NCBI GenBank assembly: GCA_947652115.1
Contig: OX393570.1
Span: forward strand, 7,853,889 to 7,917,888
Length of the DNA: 64,000 nt
Direction of reading: 5' to 3'
DNA from: Blastomussa wellsi
Lineage: Eukaryota > Cnidaria > Anthozoa > Scleractinia > Plerogyridae
Shown piece by piece: positions 11,809 to 21,204 of the stretch. How positions within the stretch are numbered: position 1 is the first letter of the stretch; the number at the start of each line of letters is the position of its first letter. Made by a program: the position numbers and the translations under genes. Below the pieces are notes generated by a model. It was not told the origin of the DNA, searched no databases, and was given only the letters and a program-made list of their open reading frames with translations.

Positions 11809-14800
11809 CATGCTACCTTTGCAGTGACATCTGCAAGTGGTTAGACGTTCTGGTCTTTTCAGATAAGGACAAAAAACTGTAGGTCCTGTCCCCTGCATCT
11901 TCAGTGTTACGGTAAGCAGGGGATGTTAAAAAGCATGTACTTCTCGCAAAGAATAGGGAACAAGGTTTCCAGTGGTTTGGTCTGGCCTCATTTCACAGGT
12001 TGGTGCTTAACATAGGGATAACCTCACTACACCTTTCCCCTTGGACGGCTTGTCCAAGAAAAATTGAGTATAAATATGAGTATGAGTATAAATAAGTTTT
12101 ATACATGCATAAGTTTGGACAAATTTAACTTTTTTATCAAAATTTTTTAACCCATCACCACCTAGTCTCCTTCGCAGCTGTTTTTTGGAGGTCACACAAC
12201 GCTCCCCCAAGGAAATGGCTGCTGACAACCAAACCACATTCCTTTCCCAATATTAGCCAATCACAGCTTTCAAGAACTATTTTGCGCCAAATTCAGAGAC
12301 TCGCCCAATCAGAGACCGTTTTTTATCTCTGCATCTTCATTTGAATCATGTGGTTTCACAGCGCCAAAGCGAAAAAATTCTTGATAAACGGCGATCTAGC
12401 TAGCTTTATTATATATATAGCGACAATTTTAGGTAATAAACCTTGCAGATAGAATTCTATATCTGCTATATTTTCACATGTGAGAAAAGCGATACGTCCA
12501 ATCAGCTTCGCGTATAGCTTTCTCCACATGTGAAAAATATAACCAATCAGCATCAAGAGTAGAACGACCTAACCAATCAGAGCGCGGGAATTCAAATGGT
12601 TTCCAACGAGGTTGTGAAAACAACGCGCTGCAAGTTTGCAAGCTCTCGAAGACAGCTTATATTTTGGCTACAAATTTTGTACTTTTGAGAACTTTATGGA
12701 AAGGAAAGCCATCAGAAACACGCCAAGCAAAACCTTGAGAACACAGTTATGATATGGAAATGCTAAAATCATTCTCCAGGCGGAGCGAAGACAAACTAAA
12801 TGTCGATAAGGGAAAGCAAAGAAATGAAAGACTTTCATTGTAGCTTTGATACAACGCAGCCATCGGGACGTTCTAAGAAAATTCAAGCACTCTTGGGAAC
12901 ACCAGGGTAAAGTAAATATTTCACTTTTGAATATGGATTTCGTAATTATTGTTTAATGAACCGACTCCTTGTGTTATCACAACTTTTGTTCGAAAATTCG
13001 CCAGTTGATTTGCGCGCAGTAGTTGATTCACTTATGGCGACGTTTCTCGATGCGATAGCAAAAGCTTTTCTTTTAAAAAGTATGAACACAGTGTGTTTTA
13101 TACCGCTATTTAAATAAAGTTCTTCTTTACGATAGCTTGTCGTCGCCGTAATTTTTCTTTTCTATTTAAAAGAGATCTCGCTTAGAAAGCCATCAGAATG
13201 CATTTGCAGCTTTGTTTTCCTCGCGCTGCGTTTAACTCTTTAATTATAGACTAGCAAAATCGCTTTAAGTTTACAACGGTTGAGTACTCGTTATATATAA
13301 TAAACAAATTACAGCATAGAAAGTGCTTTGTACGGATTATTATTCACTCGTCGCAAAACTTTGGAAAACTCACTCGTTCGCTGCGCTCACTCGTTCGTTT
13401 TCCAAAGTTTTGCAACTCGTGAATAAAAATCCGTACGTCACACTTTCTATGAAGTAATCTATATTTATGACACAGCATCTCTTTGAAACAAGCTGTTTCA
13501 AGTTTCAGCCCTTGCGAAATTTTTGAGCCAAAGTCAAATAAAATAGCACAGGAAAAGTATTTTAATTTTGCGACGAATTACTGAGGCGTCAAACTCCATA
13601 ATCCAGACGATCCAGGAAACCAGACAGACCTCTGACCCCGGTATTGCGATTCTATTTAACTTATAACACCGCATATAGCACAGAAGAGAACCTTTTATAA
13701 AAGCTTTCCAATTTAAGATGGGCAAGGAAACACTTTTCAGAGCGAAACACAATGAAAACACAATGGCTAACACATTGCAAATATATCGCAGGGACTCTGT
13801 CTCATTGTCACACGCGATCCTTTTATGCTTACCTCATTAACACTTTGCTGGCATGTGACTGGCTAGTTCAACAGAGCGAAAACAAACCACAAATACAATG
13901 GGAAAGGAATGTGGGTTGGTTGTCAGCAGCCGTTTCTTTTTTTTTTTTGGGGGGGGGGAATGTTGCAGGACATCCCAAAACAACGGCTGCGAAGGGGACT
14001 AATTGGCACTCAGATATTTTGGCAAAAAAGGGTGTTTTGGAGATTTGTGGCATTTCATGGTCTGTTATGAAAGTTTGTTGCCCTTCTACCGGGCTTTACT
14101 TCAGTCCAAAAAGTCCAGAAAGCGTTATCCAAACAGGAAATTCTTACCATGGAGTTGCCAAGGGTAGTTGAGGCAATTTTTCCTCTGAGTTTTTCACTCA
14201 AATTTTTAAGAATTTCTTTGATGTGTATTTCATGCTTAATTGACTCTCTCACTCTGATCTGGGTTTCATTGGAGAGACCTTTCCTCCTGCAGAGATAGAG
14301 TATAAGGGCCTCCACAGACGAGGCGATTAGTTGTCGACAACTATTTTTTATCAACAACCAAATGTCGCCGATAACCAAAAAACATTGAGACGAGTTGTCG
14401 ACAACTAAATGCGAAAATTGGCTCTCGTTGGCCTGAGTTAAGACATCAACAACTAACACCCCAGTGTGTGGAATGCTTGCATCGGACACAAATAGTTTGT
14501 CTGTGTAATGCCTGTTGGTCCTGGCTAGTTTTGTCTGGGACGAGTGCCAATGGCTTAATTAGTATTGAGGGGAGGCAAAACTTTCAGTTTCAAGCCTTAT
14601 CACCAGTCCACATGGACAAATGATCAATGGGCGAATGATGTTTTGAAAACTCAGTTCTACATATTGCACTGAAATAGCTGTAAAACAAAAGAATCTGAAA
14701 GTGAGAGATGATCTTTATGGTGAATTTCCAATTTAAGCAATTAGAATAAAGAAGCCTGAAAGATTTCAGAGCTTTAAAGAGATTCAAACCCTTGACCTCC

Positions 14801-16213
14801 TCGAATACTGGTGTGACGCTCTACCAACTGAGCTATGAAGCCACACATTAGGGTCAATTTACTGTGGTCATATCTTCCTGTGAGGATTAAAGTAATATAA
14901 AGTACATGAAATGATTTGTATGTGAACTGCAGATGAAGATGAAAGTGAGAGATGATCTTCGCAGTGAATTTCCAAGTTAAGCAACTGGAATAAGTGATTT
15001 TAAACAATATTTTTGAGTTTGTGAACTCATCACTGGATCCGTCATGTTGGCAGGGTGCAAATGTTAGGTGTTAGAATAGTGTGACAAATGAACAAAAAAG
15101 GAAATGACAGGGTTACCCCCAGCATTATATTTGTCGGTACTGTACCCACATGCGACATTAGAGACAACTGTGAGAGATAAGTGGCTTGGTCAAGAGCACA
15201 ACAGAGTAACCCTTGCTTGGGCCCAAACCTGAATACCTTGCTTAGAAGTCTAGGAAGCAAACCATTAGGCAACAGTGTCTGAAGTGTTGAGTGACCCTGG
15301 TTGAAGTTGTTGACAGGTACCTCTGTGTTGCAGAGAGTGTTTGTGGTTCAGGTATCAAAGAACCAACATTCTTATCCACTTGGTATACCTGTAGGCATAT
15401 TCTGGTTAACGAAAGGCAGAGGGACTTATTTCCTCAATCACTTGCATTCTAACTGGCTGATAATTGACCTTTTACGTGTCACATGGGGATTAGGCACTGT
15501 AGGTGTACGTTCACCAATGCCAGGAGATTAAGACCTAATTCTGAAGTAATAAAAATATTGTTGTTGGTTAACCATGACGGTGCAGAGCTGTCACCTTTTT
15601 CTATCACATGGTGACAGAAAAATTCCTCTAGTGCCCAATACCCGCACGGTATGTAAAAGGTCTGTTTGTTTAGTTGGCAAATAGAATTATTTGTTTGCTG
15701 CTCAAATTTATGTACCAGTATATGGTAATTTTATTATTTTTATACTTATGTTGCTTCCTTTTTCTATTTGATAGAGAAATCAGCAGCAGTGATGATCAAG
15801 CTCAAACATGTGTTGAAGATTATTTGCAAGTGCTGACATCAATTCTCTCAGAGAAAAGGTGACTATTGAACTTCGCTTAACAGTGAAAACCCGTGTGTAA
15901 AAACCTACATTTTTTCCAGTATGGCAAAATAGGTTCTATTGACAATTTAGGCTGAGTAGGTTCTTAATTTATATGGTGGAGACAAAGTTGTTGATTATCA
16001 GAAAAAATAATAAAATTCGGTTTGTTCCTTCACTATACAGTATTCATTCATAACTGAATTGCCATAAGTCTAACAAAACTGACTAAACAATGTATTTAGT
16101 ACAGTAGTACCGGTAAAAGCGTCTTTCAGGAGACGGGACCTACAGTTTTTTGTCCTTATCGGAGAAGATTAAAACGTCTAACCACATGCAAATGTCATTG
16201 CAAAGGCAGCACA

Positions 16214-16254
<41 letters not shown>

Positions 16255-19200
16255 TGGGGCTCGAACCCAAGACCTTCTGCATAGCAATCTGGCGCTCTAC
16301 CAACTGAGCTGTCCTTTAACAGGAAAAAATTACAGTATCATGTGTAGAGTGTGCAAATCTAAAACTGAAACCATCTTTAGTATTAGAAGACTCTATTCTC
16401 AGCAATTGCCTGTTATTGGTAATAAAGATAAATATGTTATTGGTTTTTGTAACGAGCAAGGGTGAACTACTTATCAGGCAAACACGCTTGGTATACCGTT
16501 CAGTCATCACACATAGACTATGGCACCTGCCTGGGGGGTATTCCCATATATGGGCTTACGTATGTGCCGCGGGATAGGATTTTGTTTTGAGGTTCTCCAT
16601 TTTTGCCCCTTTTGGCATTGTTCCTGTTGTGATCCTTAGATAGGGTATCGAAATTGCATCATCTAAAATTGAAGTAGGTAAACGGCAAGCGAAACTAAAA
16701 AGAAACGGTCAATTTAAACAGGAACGAAATAAGGTTGAGCCGTTCATACCTTTCTTACTTTGTTTTTTCTTGAATAGGGTGTCATTTTTTGAGTTCGGTC
16801 CTTTAATAGGGTTCTGTTTTCTTTATCCTTAAATAGGGTCAGGGTTAAGAACCTTCGCGGCACACACCTATCCGAAATTTAAGGCAGTATCCCCCTCCGG
16901 GGCACCTGGTTCGGTAACCTCTCCTATACTTGGCAACAGTCCCGGGGGATACTCCCTTATATGGGCTATACGGGACGTGCCGCTGGATAGGGTATGGTTT
17001 TTGACCTCTCATTCCTGAACGGGGTATATTATTCAAGCCAGTCTGTCCTAAACAGGGCGATGTAGCAGCTCGCATGAATGGCTGCGTGAAAACAATAGAA
17101 CAAACAACAGGAACATATCTGAAATCAGAAATGTTTATCAGTATTTATTTCGTCGGTAATCAGTCACCATTAGATCATTTTCAGGACTAGATGTTAGCGC
17201 TTTAATAAAAAAAAACGTTTTCCTTTGTCCTAAACAGGGTATATGTTTGAGGCTATTTTGGTCCTAAACAGGGGCAGGGTTTCAGACCTCCAGCAGCAAC
17301 CCTGTACCCAAACGTGGGTCAAGTACCCCCCCCCCCCCCGGGCAACATTCCTACATTACCGTTTAGGGCTGAAACCTGAAAAACGGGATTCTGGAACCTT
17401 TTTGGTATTCTAATGTCAAGTTTATATGAGGCTCTCCCTACCGGTACGTACTAAGACACGGAACGGTGGAATGCAGGAATGCTGGAATGCCGGAATATTT
17501 AAACCTGGAACATCGGAATACTAAACCTGAAACACATGAAAAATCCTGAATACCGGATTACTAAAACCCGGAGCGCCACACACTACAAACTAAAAAAATT
17601 ACAGCATAATAAAACCCACAATGTGTAGAAAAAAAAACACAGGACCTACCTTCATGCTAATCTAATCGCACATAGGGTAGATAATCAGGATATTATCCTT
17701 AGGTTAGCTCTGTATCATGGCTCTGTAGAGTAAAATGAGAACAACACTTACCTTATGGAAGCGCCCTCCATCTCGAGTGAATCTAGATGTTCTAGATCTC
17801 TCAATGAAAACATGCCAAACTTCGAATCATGATCGTTCTTTTCGTCTTATCATTTATTCACCGAAAATTTACCACATTACCACACTCGTGTTGTGTTGGA
17901 CATTGCTGATCCTAACAGTATGCAGGAAGCGTGTTATATATGAACCTAGTAAATGGCCTTAGGTCACCAGGAGTTCTTGTAGCTCAGTTGGTCAGAGCCC
18001 ACAACCGGTAATTTGGGAGGTCATGGGTTTTAATCCCGTTGGGACTCAGAATGGGGAGTTACCTAATATATTTATTTTTCAATATTCAGATTCCTGAGTA
18101 GCTATGACTCAAGATTCAGCATAAGAGAAGACCTGCAAAGAATGCAGCAGTCTACAGCAAGCGTGGATGACACAAGGGTAGATTATATTCTGGCTGCTGT
18201 TGACAGTGCAAGGAGAGCATTTCCTTGCCATTTAACTCGGAGAAAACATGATGGTAAACAGGGGAGTGGTCCAAAAGTTGCTCTTAGTAGCAGTGATAAT
18301 CCTGTTAATGGTCGTTTAGATGAACGGACAGAAGAGCATATCTCAGATATAAATGGCTTTGTGGAAGATAAGGTAACTTGAAGCACTAAAATCCCTGAAA
18401 TTTCTCATACAGTCATTATAATTTTTGAGCAGTTTTCACGCAAGTGTCCATTAAAGTAATTCGAATTTGCTTTGGTTTAGTAAATTGTAATGCTTAGAAC
18501 ACCGCGGAAAAACGCAATGCGCATGCTTTAAGTTCAGGCTTCCGGTGACGTTTTTCTTTCCGGTGACGTAAAGAAAATGTCACCCGCGAAGTTTAAAAAC
18601 AAAAGTCAAGAGATTGCAAAAAAAGTTAGAGGAAAAATTGGTATCATTAGAAAGACATTGTCCAGCACTTGCTGTCAGCTTTTGCACCAAGCACTTTGGT
18701 GCTTGTACCAAGAGAGAAAAAAATGCTTGAAGTTCGACAAGAGTGCATTTAGTTGTCGTGACGGTCATATTTGTTTGTTTTCTTCGTGCGGTTGTGGACC
18801 ATGCGTACGTACCTCGTAGAAATACAGCTTAACTTTCATCTTGAACGAGCGATCAATTGCCAACCTGAGGGAGCCTCGTGTAAAACCGGAAATGCCTGAA
18901 ATAAACGCATGCGCAGACGTTTTGTCACTGTGATAATCCTTGGGGATTGGTTTAGGAAACTAGTGCTACTTTCTCATCCAATCACAAGTAAAACCAAACC
19001 CAATGCTGACTCTCCCGCACACGTTTTCCCGCGCTTCGCGCCGGTTACACGCATTTAATTCGAGTTTTGATTTGTCTATGTAGTTTCTGATTGGTCAGAC
19101 TGATTACTAGCCTCATATGCAGACGTTCTTTTGGCTCGTTCTTGTGGCTGCGTAGGGGGTAACTGGTTACATACTAACACTAGTCATTTTAAAACACTAG

Positions 19201-21060
19201 TTATTTAGAAAATGTTAACACTGTAAGCAGCACCAAACCATGCTCACCCCCTCCCCCACCCTTCATTTTTTTGGACAACCCCCTCCCCCAGCTTCACTGT
19301 TAAGTTTACATTTATATTGCAGAACGCGGGCGCAACATCTAAAACTGTTGATGAGGTGGAGTTGTTCTCCATGGTTACCCATATTCAAGATCTCCTGCCC
19401 GGTCTGGGTGATGGGTTTGTTATTCTGTGTTTGGAAGAACTGAACTATGATGTAGAACAAGTCATTAACTTATTGCTGGAAGACAACCTACCGCCTTCCC
19501 TTCAAAATGCAAACAGGAGCTTGTCAAAAGAAGACCTGATGAAAAAAAGGAACCAGAACAACACAACTGTGTTTGAGCAAAGACACTCGGTGTATGACAA
19601 AGATGAATTTGACGTTTTCTCTCAAGGGAACAAAGTCGATGTTACAAAAGTTCACAAAGGAAAGCGCCGTGACAGGGAAAATCTGAAGACGTTGTTGTCT
19701 GATAAGAGTGACATGACAGAATCTGTGAAGGAGAGGTATTCTGCTTATGACGTTTTTAATAGACACGTGTGGACTGCTAGCTTGTATGATGATGAATATG
19801 ACGACACGTATGACTCTCAAAATGTGGGTGCACAGGATGCTGACTCAGCAGACGAGCTGACAATACGAAGGTGGGTACGGGTATAGTCCAGTTCTGGCCC
19901 CGTTTCTGTCACGCAACGCTACGCTCTCGTGACACAGCCTATCTTCCGAGAGCGTAGCGTTACGTGACAAGGAGAAGGACCAGAACTGGACTAATGTGGG
20001 TAATGATGTTAATTTGATAAATAATGAAAGTCAAACAAGTCAACTTTGGCAATATATAAAATTGCCTTCAAATCAAAGGAAACCTTGAAATAGACAGTAT
20101 AATTTGCTTTTTATCAACTGGGTTGATAATGTGAATTGGCCACCGTAAAGAGATTCGAGAGCTGACGTTTCGAGCGTTAGCCTTTCGCCACTAAACTAGG
20201 AAGCATCAAGAATGGCTTTGAATGAGGAAGATTGAGAAGGATTGTAATTGACAAATTTGAAAAATTTATGCTAAACTTTTCAAACTGTGTCATCCGTGAC
20301 CGAGCTCCTTTAAAGACCCTTTATCACTTACCCGTGATGCACCGCGCTTTGTTTATTATGAAATGTGCATACTGACCGGAACGAATGCGGATGAATGACC
20401 TCTGCAGCCTTTGTCTACAGCTTCGACGGCGCGAAAGGAATAACATGGCCTCTGACCTTGAAGAAGAAATGGAAACTGAATCTTTCGAATCAAGTATTCG
20501 CTATAATGGCGGTTTCATGGTCCACGATTCGATTGTTTTTCCGCGGTGCATCACGGTAAGTGATAAAGGGTCTTTAAGGGAGTTGGGGATAATTTTGGTG
20601 GCGGAAGGGCTTATAACGAAATTTAACGGTGAGGTACCGCTGTCAAACAGTACGTAAGAAATGAACTTAGGATATCTCTGTTCACCTTTATAGACCATTT
20701 ACTATTCCACGAGTTTTGGGTGGGTCACCTGTGCCATCAGGAGAAGATGAAGACAGCGAAGAGGACAGTTCAACGGAAGAAAATAAAGAGAAAATAGAGG
20801 AACCTGAAATAGACAAAGCTCTTATCAATCGAAGACAACGCGGCAGAGGAGGAGGACCAAAAAAGGACGACAAGGGAGGTGAAGCCGCTAAAGAGGGACA
20901 AAAGGGTGGACCCAAGGGGCGTGGCAGGGGTGTCAGTGCTGCAGAGCAGAAACACAGAGCCGTCAATGAGCGGAATAAAGGGACCAGAGCCAATCACAAT
21001 CGTAAGGCGGGAGCAGAACGAAAGAGGATGAAAGGAATGGGAATGTTGTCACATCGCTGA
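890..21060 (+). CDS. ASCC2: ASCC2, activating signal cointegrator 1 complex subunit 2 (11 coding exons)
   Basis: Coding exons: 890-904, 4260-4358, 5008-5184, 5651-5709, 6649-6760, 10217-10380, 11050-11484, 15775-15858, 18090-18372, 19323-19870, 20694-21060. They sum to 2343 nt (780 residues plus stop), close to human ASCC2 (757), and every junction keeps frame with GT-AG borders. Hallmarks: LPHNRFWCQ (about 90-97), YLRMSTHKESK (about 144-154), FLFDVPKIMD (about 172-181), a CUE domain (about 487-530), HKGKRR, YDDEYDDTYD, RPFTIPRVL and a basic ATRANHNRK-like C terminus (here TRANHNRKAG). In the characterised family the CUE domain binds K63-linked ubiquitin; ASCC2 works with the ASCC3 helicase in alkylation repair with ALKBH3 and in splitting collided ribosomes. 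The least certain part is the first five-residue exon and the donor after exon 2. Confidence 0.93.
1486..1623 (-). mobile_element. tRNA-derived SINE, family A, copy 1
   Basis: On the minus strand there are an A box (TAGCTCAGTTGGTAGAG) and a B box (GGTTCGAATCCC), followed by a non-tRNA body that is repeated almost unchanged at 1729-1866. GGCTTTG/CAAAGCC can pair as an acceptor stem, but the anticodon arm does not, so this is a tRNA-Thr-like SINE rather than a tRNA gene. Confidence 0.75.
1729..1866 (-). mobile_element. tRNA-derived SINE, family A, copy 2
   Basis: Second copy of the SINE at 1486-1623, same strand. Box A and box B remain but the acceptor stem is lost, and the copy runs directly into the inverted-repeat arm starting at about 1862. 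Confidence 0.75.
1862..3388. mobile_element. Segment bounded by about 105-bp inverted repeats
   Basis: Bases 1862-1968 are the near reverse complement of 3283-3388, and shorter matches continue outside (about 1690-1728 against 3395-3434). The interior is AT-rich with no recognised coding sequence. This looks like a non-autonomous foldback element or two opposed copies of one repeat, inside ASCC2 intron 1. Confidence 0.6.
4260..4358 (+). CDS. ASCC2: ASCC2 coding exon 2
   Basis: A polypyrimidine tract and TAG precede this 33-codon exon, which carries the PLDL motif near the N terminus like human PLDQL. To keep frame with exon 3 the donor must be AGT|gtgcac, a weak site. The acceptor could also lie three bases downstream. 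Confidence 0.7.
4547..4654. repeat. Short foldback (about 30-bp arms)
   Basis: The arm at about 4547-4577 pairs with 4624-4654 (motif TCGATTTTCCGA and its complement), leaving a loop of about 45 bases. It sits in ASCC2 intron 2. Confidence 0.55.
5008..5184 (+). CDS. ASCC2: ASCC2 coding exon 3
   Basis: Fifty-nine codons, phase 0 to 0, containing the conserved TPPP turn and ending in LPHNRFWCQ, the counterpart of human LPHDKFWCQ. The donor is CAG|gtaata. Confidence 0.9.
5651..5709 (+). CDS. ASCC2: ASCC2 coding exon 4
   Basis: A short exon encoding VIFDETLQQCLDSYLR, nearly the same as the human segment VIFDETLQKCLDSYLR. It ends in phase 2 at CCAAG|gtaaaa. Confidence 0.92.
5972..6222. repeat. 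G-rich imperfect tandem repeat, about three units
   Basis: Three diverged units of roughly 80-95 bases share CTGAA(A)GTCTGAA, TTTTGGG, a CTGAAAAGTATCTT-like segment, TTAGGTTTGTTGG and a run of 7-13 G. The G runs could form quadruplexes in DNA or in the ASCC2 pre-mRNA. It ends next to a MITE starting at 6267. Confidence 0.6.
6267..6491. mobile_element. MITE with CAGTC termini and TA target site, copy 1
   Basis: Starts CAGTCTTTCC and ends GGAAAGACTG, flanked by TA on both sides, with about 60-bp inverted ends. A 226-bp relative lies in opposite orientation at 56372-56597. CAGT ends and TA target sites fit a Tc1/mariner-type non-autonomous element. Confidence 0.8.
6649..6760 (+). CDS. ASCC2: ASCC2 coding exon 5
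   Basis: Encodes the helical block with LHKRVFMTYLRMSTHKESK, matching human LHRSVFLTFLRMSTHKESK. The acceptor is ttatcag|G and the donor AAG|gtaaat. Confidence 0.93.
7080..8760. repeat. Long dispersed repeat, copy 1
   Basis: Blocks at about 7080-7520 and 8490-8730 match, in the same order and orientation, blocks at 57605-58060 and 58690-58895; the middle has diverged. Shared marks are GCACTATTGGGATGATG, a TTAATTAATTAG stretch, CTTGCTGTAGAACACAAC and an inverted TTTCTGTTTTTGTTTCAGAAA segment. The class is unknown; no transposase frame was seen. Confidence 0.6.
8971..9152 (+). mobile_element. tRNA-like SINE, family C, plus-strand copy
   Basis: Contains GTGGCCTAATGGTTAGTG, a B-box-like GGGTTCAAGCCCC and the tail GCACTGCATTGTGTTCTTGGGC. 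Related minus-strand pieces occur at 32606-32691, 34310-34400, 40353-40432 and 56040-56145. Confidence 0.7.
9540..9680 (+). repeat. Dispersed repeat with GATGGACTAGC motif
   Basis: The GTGATGGACTAGCAACTCATCC segment and following GGGGAGAGTA match the reverse complement of 55912-55980. It probably belongs to a SINE or LINE tail family; the class is not resolved. Confidence 0.45.
10217..10380 (+). CDS. ASCC2: ASCC2 coding exon 6
   Basis: Encodes FGDILYENFLFDVPKIMD and PLLYKMLENIFSKQP, conserved with human ASCC2. Splice sites are tttag|GAG and CCAAA|gtaagg. Confidence 0.93.
10600..10676. mobile_element. Relic end of the CAGTC/TA MITE family
   Basis: Carries AACATTCCAGAAATAATG, GGTGTTCACGGG and GCACTGTAAA, a diverged version of the right end of the elements at 6267 and 56372. 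No opposite terminus is clear. Confidence 0.4.
11050..11484 (+). CDS. ASCC2: ASCC2 coding exon 7
   Basis: A 435-nt exon from YYGDLDATIPTI to CCVEPLES. It carries the LDDIVLYLNDT and FYELISPY helices of the N-terminal part, which in human ASCC2 binds ASCC3. Confidence 0.94.
11706..11905 (+). mobile_element. tRNA-derived SINE, family B, copy 1
   Basis: Box A (AAGCTCAGTTGGTAGAG) and box B (TGTTCGAGCCCC) are followed by a body containing CTCAGGGTCTTAAAATAAC and TAGGTCCTGTCCCCTGC. A copy on the opposite strand lies at 16124-16318, also in an ASCC2 intron. Confidence 0.75.
12121..12262 (-). repeat. Dispersed repeat copy, inverted relative to 13895-14032
   Basis: The reverse complement contains GGAAAGGAATGTGG, GGTTGTCAGCAGCC and GCTGCGAAGG, all present in order at 13895-14032. 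These are two opposed copies of one family inside ASCC2 intron 7. Confidence 0.55.
12467..12541. repeat. Small foldback hairpin
   Basis: Arms of about 30 bases (TATTTTCACATGTGAGAAA against its complement ending at 12541) enclose a loop containing CCAATCAG. CCAATCAG recurs just downstream, so the site lies in a CCAAT-rich patch. Confidence 0.5.
13315..13451. mobile_element. Near-perfect foldback MITE
   Basis: Arms 13315-13369 and 13397-13451 (about 55 bases each) are nearly exact complements with a 27-base loop made of CACTCGTTCGCTGCGCTCACTCG. It would fold into a very stable hairpin. Confidence 0.75.
13895..14032 (+). repeat. Dispersed repeat copy with G-run
   Basis: Opposed copy of 12121-12262. 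It carries a poly-T then poly-G insertion near 13940-13960 that the other copy lacks. Confidence 0.5.
14050..14300 (-). mobile_element. CCCATTG-family repeat fragment carrying the recurrent ORF
   Basis: On the minus strand the frame reads through LSEKLRGKIASTTLGNSM and upstream KHEIHIKE, homologous to the frames at 54901-55170 and 55336-55533. The terminal CCCATTG sequence is missing here, so this is an internal fragment. The minus-strand frame is open from 14489 to 14055, but the part before about 14300 is not shared with the other copies. Confidence 0.55.
14690..14847 (-). mobile_element. tRNA-derived SINE
   Basis: Minus-strand head with CATAGCTCAGTTGGTAGAGCG and GGGTTTGAATCTC, followed by a body whose GTGAATTTCCAA and GTGAGAGATGATCTT motifs recur at 14941-15000. 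The anticodon arm cannot form properly. Confidence 0.65.
15110..15283 (-). mobile_element. SINE-like element
   Basis: The reverse complement starts CTGTTGCCTAATGGTTTGC, continues with GGTATTCAGG and runs to GGGGGTAACCCTGTC. It resembles the family C layout (tRNA-like head, then TTGTGCTCTTGACC), but it is diverged. Confidence 0.45.
15775..15858 (+). CDS. ASCC2: ASCC2 coding exon 8
   Basis: Encodes VEDYLQVLTSILSEKR, corresponding to human IEEFLQIFSSLLQEKR. Phase 2 in and out; the acceptor is atag|A and the donor AAAAG|gtgact. Confidence 0.9.
16124..16318 (-). mobile_element. tRNA-derived SINE, family B, copy 2
   Basis: Minus-strand copy of 11706-11905 with the same tail (GGACCTACAGTTTTTTGTCC on the plus strand) and tRNA-like head (CTACCAACTGAGC on the plus strand). 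Confidence 0.75.
16530..16903. mobile_element. MITE with GGGGGGTA termini, copy 1
   Basis: Begins CTGGGGGGTATTCCCATATA and ends in GCAGTATCCCCCTCCGGGG, with several internal ATAGGGT motifs. A second copy starts only 38 bases downstream. It lies in ASCC2 intron 8. Confidence 0.6.
16941..17343. mobile_element. MITE with GGGGGATA termini, copy 2
   Basis: Begins CCCGGGGGATACTCCC and ends AAGTACC followed by a C run and GGG. The inside repeats the AACAGGG and AGGGTATG motifs of copy 1. Confidence 0.6.
17460..17580. repeat. Degenerate GGAATGC-type short tandem repeat
   Basis: Repeated GGAATGCNGGAAT and ACCTGGAACAT units of 9-12 bases, strongly diverged. No coding potential is visible. Confidence 0.4.
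17973..18048 (+). mobile_element. tRNA-like SINE head beside ASCC2 exon 9
   Basis: Shows GTAGCTCAGTTGGTCAGAGC and GGTCATGGGTTTTAATCCC in tRNA spacing, with mispaired arms. It ends about 40 bases before the exon 9 acceptor at 18089/18090. Confidence 0.55.
18090..18372 (+). CDS. ASCC2: ASCC2 coding exon 9
   Basis: Starts with FLSSYD and contains VDDTRVDYILAAVDSA, matching human LDETRTAYILQAVESA. Its second half is polar linker sequence. A tRNA-like SINE head ends about 40 bases before the acceptor. Confidence 0.93.
18511..18920. mobile_element. MITE-like element with CGCATGC inverted ends
   Basis: The start (ATGCGCATGCTTTAAGTTCAGGC) is an imperfect complement of the end (GCCTGAAATAAACGCATGCGC). 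The inside has an 80-codon open frame that matches nothing I recognise. Confidence 0.5.
19323..19870 (+). CDS. ASCC2: ASCC2 coding exon 10 (CUE domain)
   Basis: The CUE domain starts at VELFSMVTHIQDLLPGLGDGF and runs through VEQVINLLLED. It is followed by HSVYDKDEFDVFS, VTKVHKGKRR, the acidic DDEYDDTYD and DADSADEL, all typical of ASCC2. The donor CGAAG|gtgggt lies 15 bases before a hairpin MITE. Confidence 0.95.
19886..19991. mobile_element. Short hairpin MITE with TA target site
   Basis: Starts GTCCAGTTCTGG and ends CCAGAACTGGAC, flanked by TA. Inner arms (GCTACGCTCTCG and complement) also pair. It sits 15 bases past the ASCC2 exon 10 donor. Confidence 0.75.
20155..20192 (-). repeat. Degenerate Penelope/hammerhead-like motif
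   Basis: The minus strand reads GGCGAAAGGCTAACGCTCG followed by AAACGTCAGC, which resembles the CTGANGA-stem-GAAAC motif found at ends of Penelope-like elements, but the first core element has decayed. The identification is by recollection of the motif only. Confidence 0.3.
20308..20578. mobile_element. MITE with CTTTAAAGACCC ends
   Basis: Arm 20308-20346 is complementary to 20542-20578 (GACCCTTTATCACTTACC and complement). It lies in the last ASCC2 intron and carries an open frame overlapping 20385-20657 that is not recognised as a real protein. Confidence 0.65.
20694..21060 (+). CDS. ASCC2: ASCC2 coding exon 11 and stop
   Basis: Begins RPFTIPRVL, continues through an acidic stretch, a Gly/Lys-rich RGRGGGPKKDD region and the basic end ERNKGTRANHNRKAG, and stops at TGA 21058-21060. 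This matches the family's C terminus. Confidence 0.95.
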
Positions 21061-21112
21061 TAGCTTTCCCATTTTCCCTTGTAGTTTGGAAGAAAGCGTA
21101 ATTTCAGACGAT

Positions 21113-21204
21113 CTCGTTTACCGGGTCTCTCATCTTCCCATCCTCCCTTCTGCCTTCCTCTCTCGCTCCGGGAGGGCGGGAAGATGAGAGACCCTGGGAA
21201 CGAG
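21113..21204. mobile_element. Foldback MITE in the ASCC2 3' flank
   Basis: CTCGTTTACCGGGTCTCTC and its near complement GAGAGACCCTGGGAACGAG border a 92-bp hairpin 53 bases past the ASCC2 stop, so it may lie in the 3' UTR. Confidence 0.65.

Noticed and set aside
20385..20657. A 90-codon plus-strand frame in the last ASCC2 intron
   Set aside because: It starts inside and overlaps a hairpin-ended MITE (20308-20578) and matches no family I recognise.
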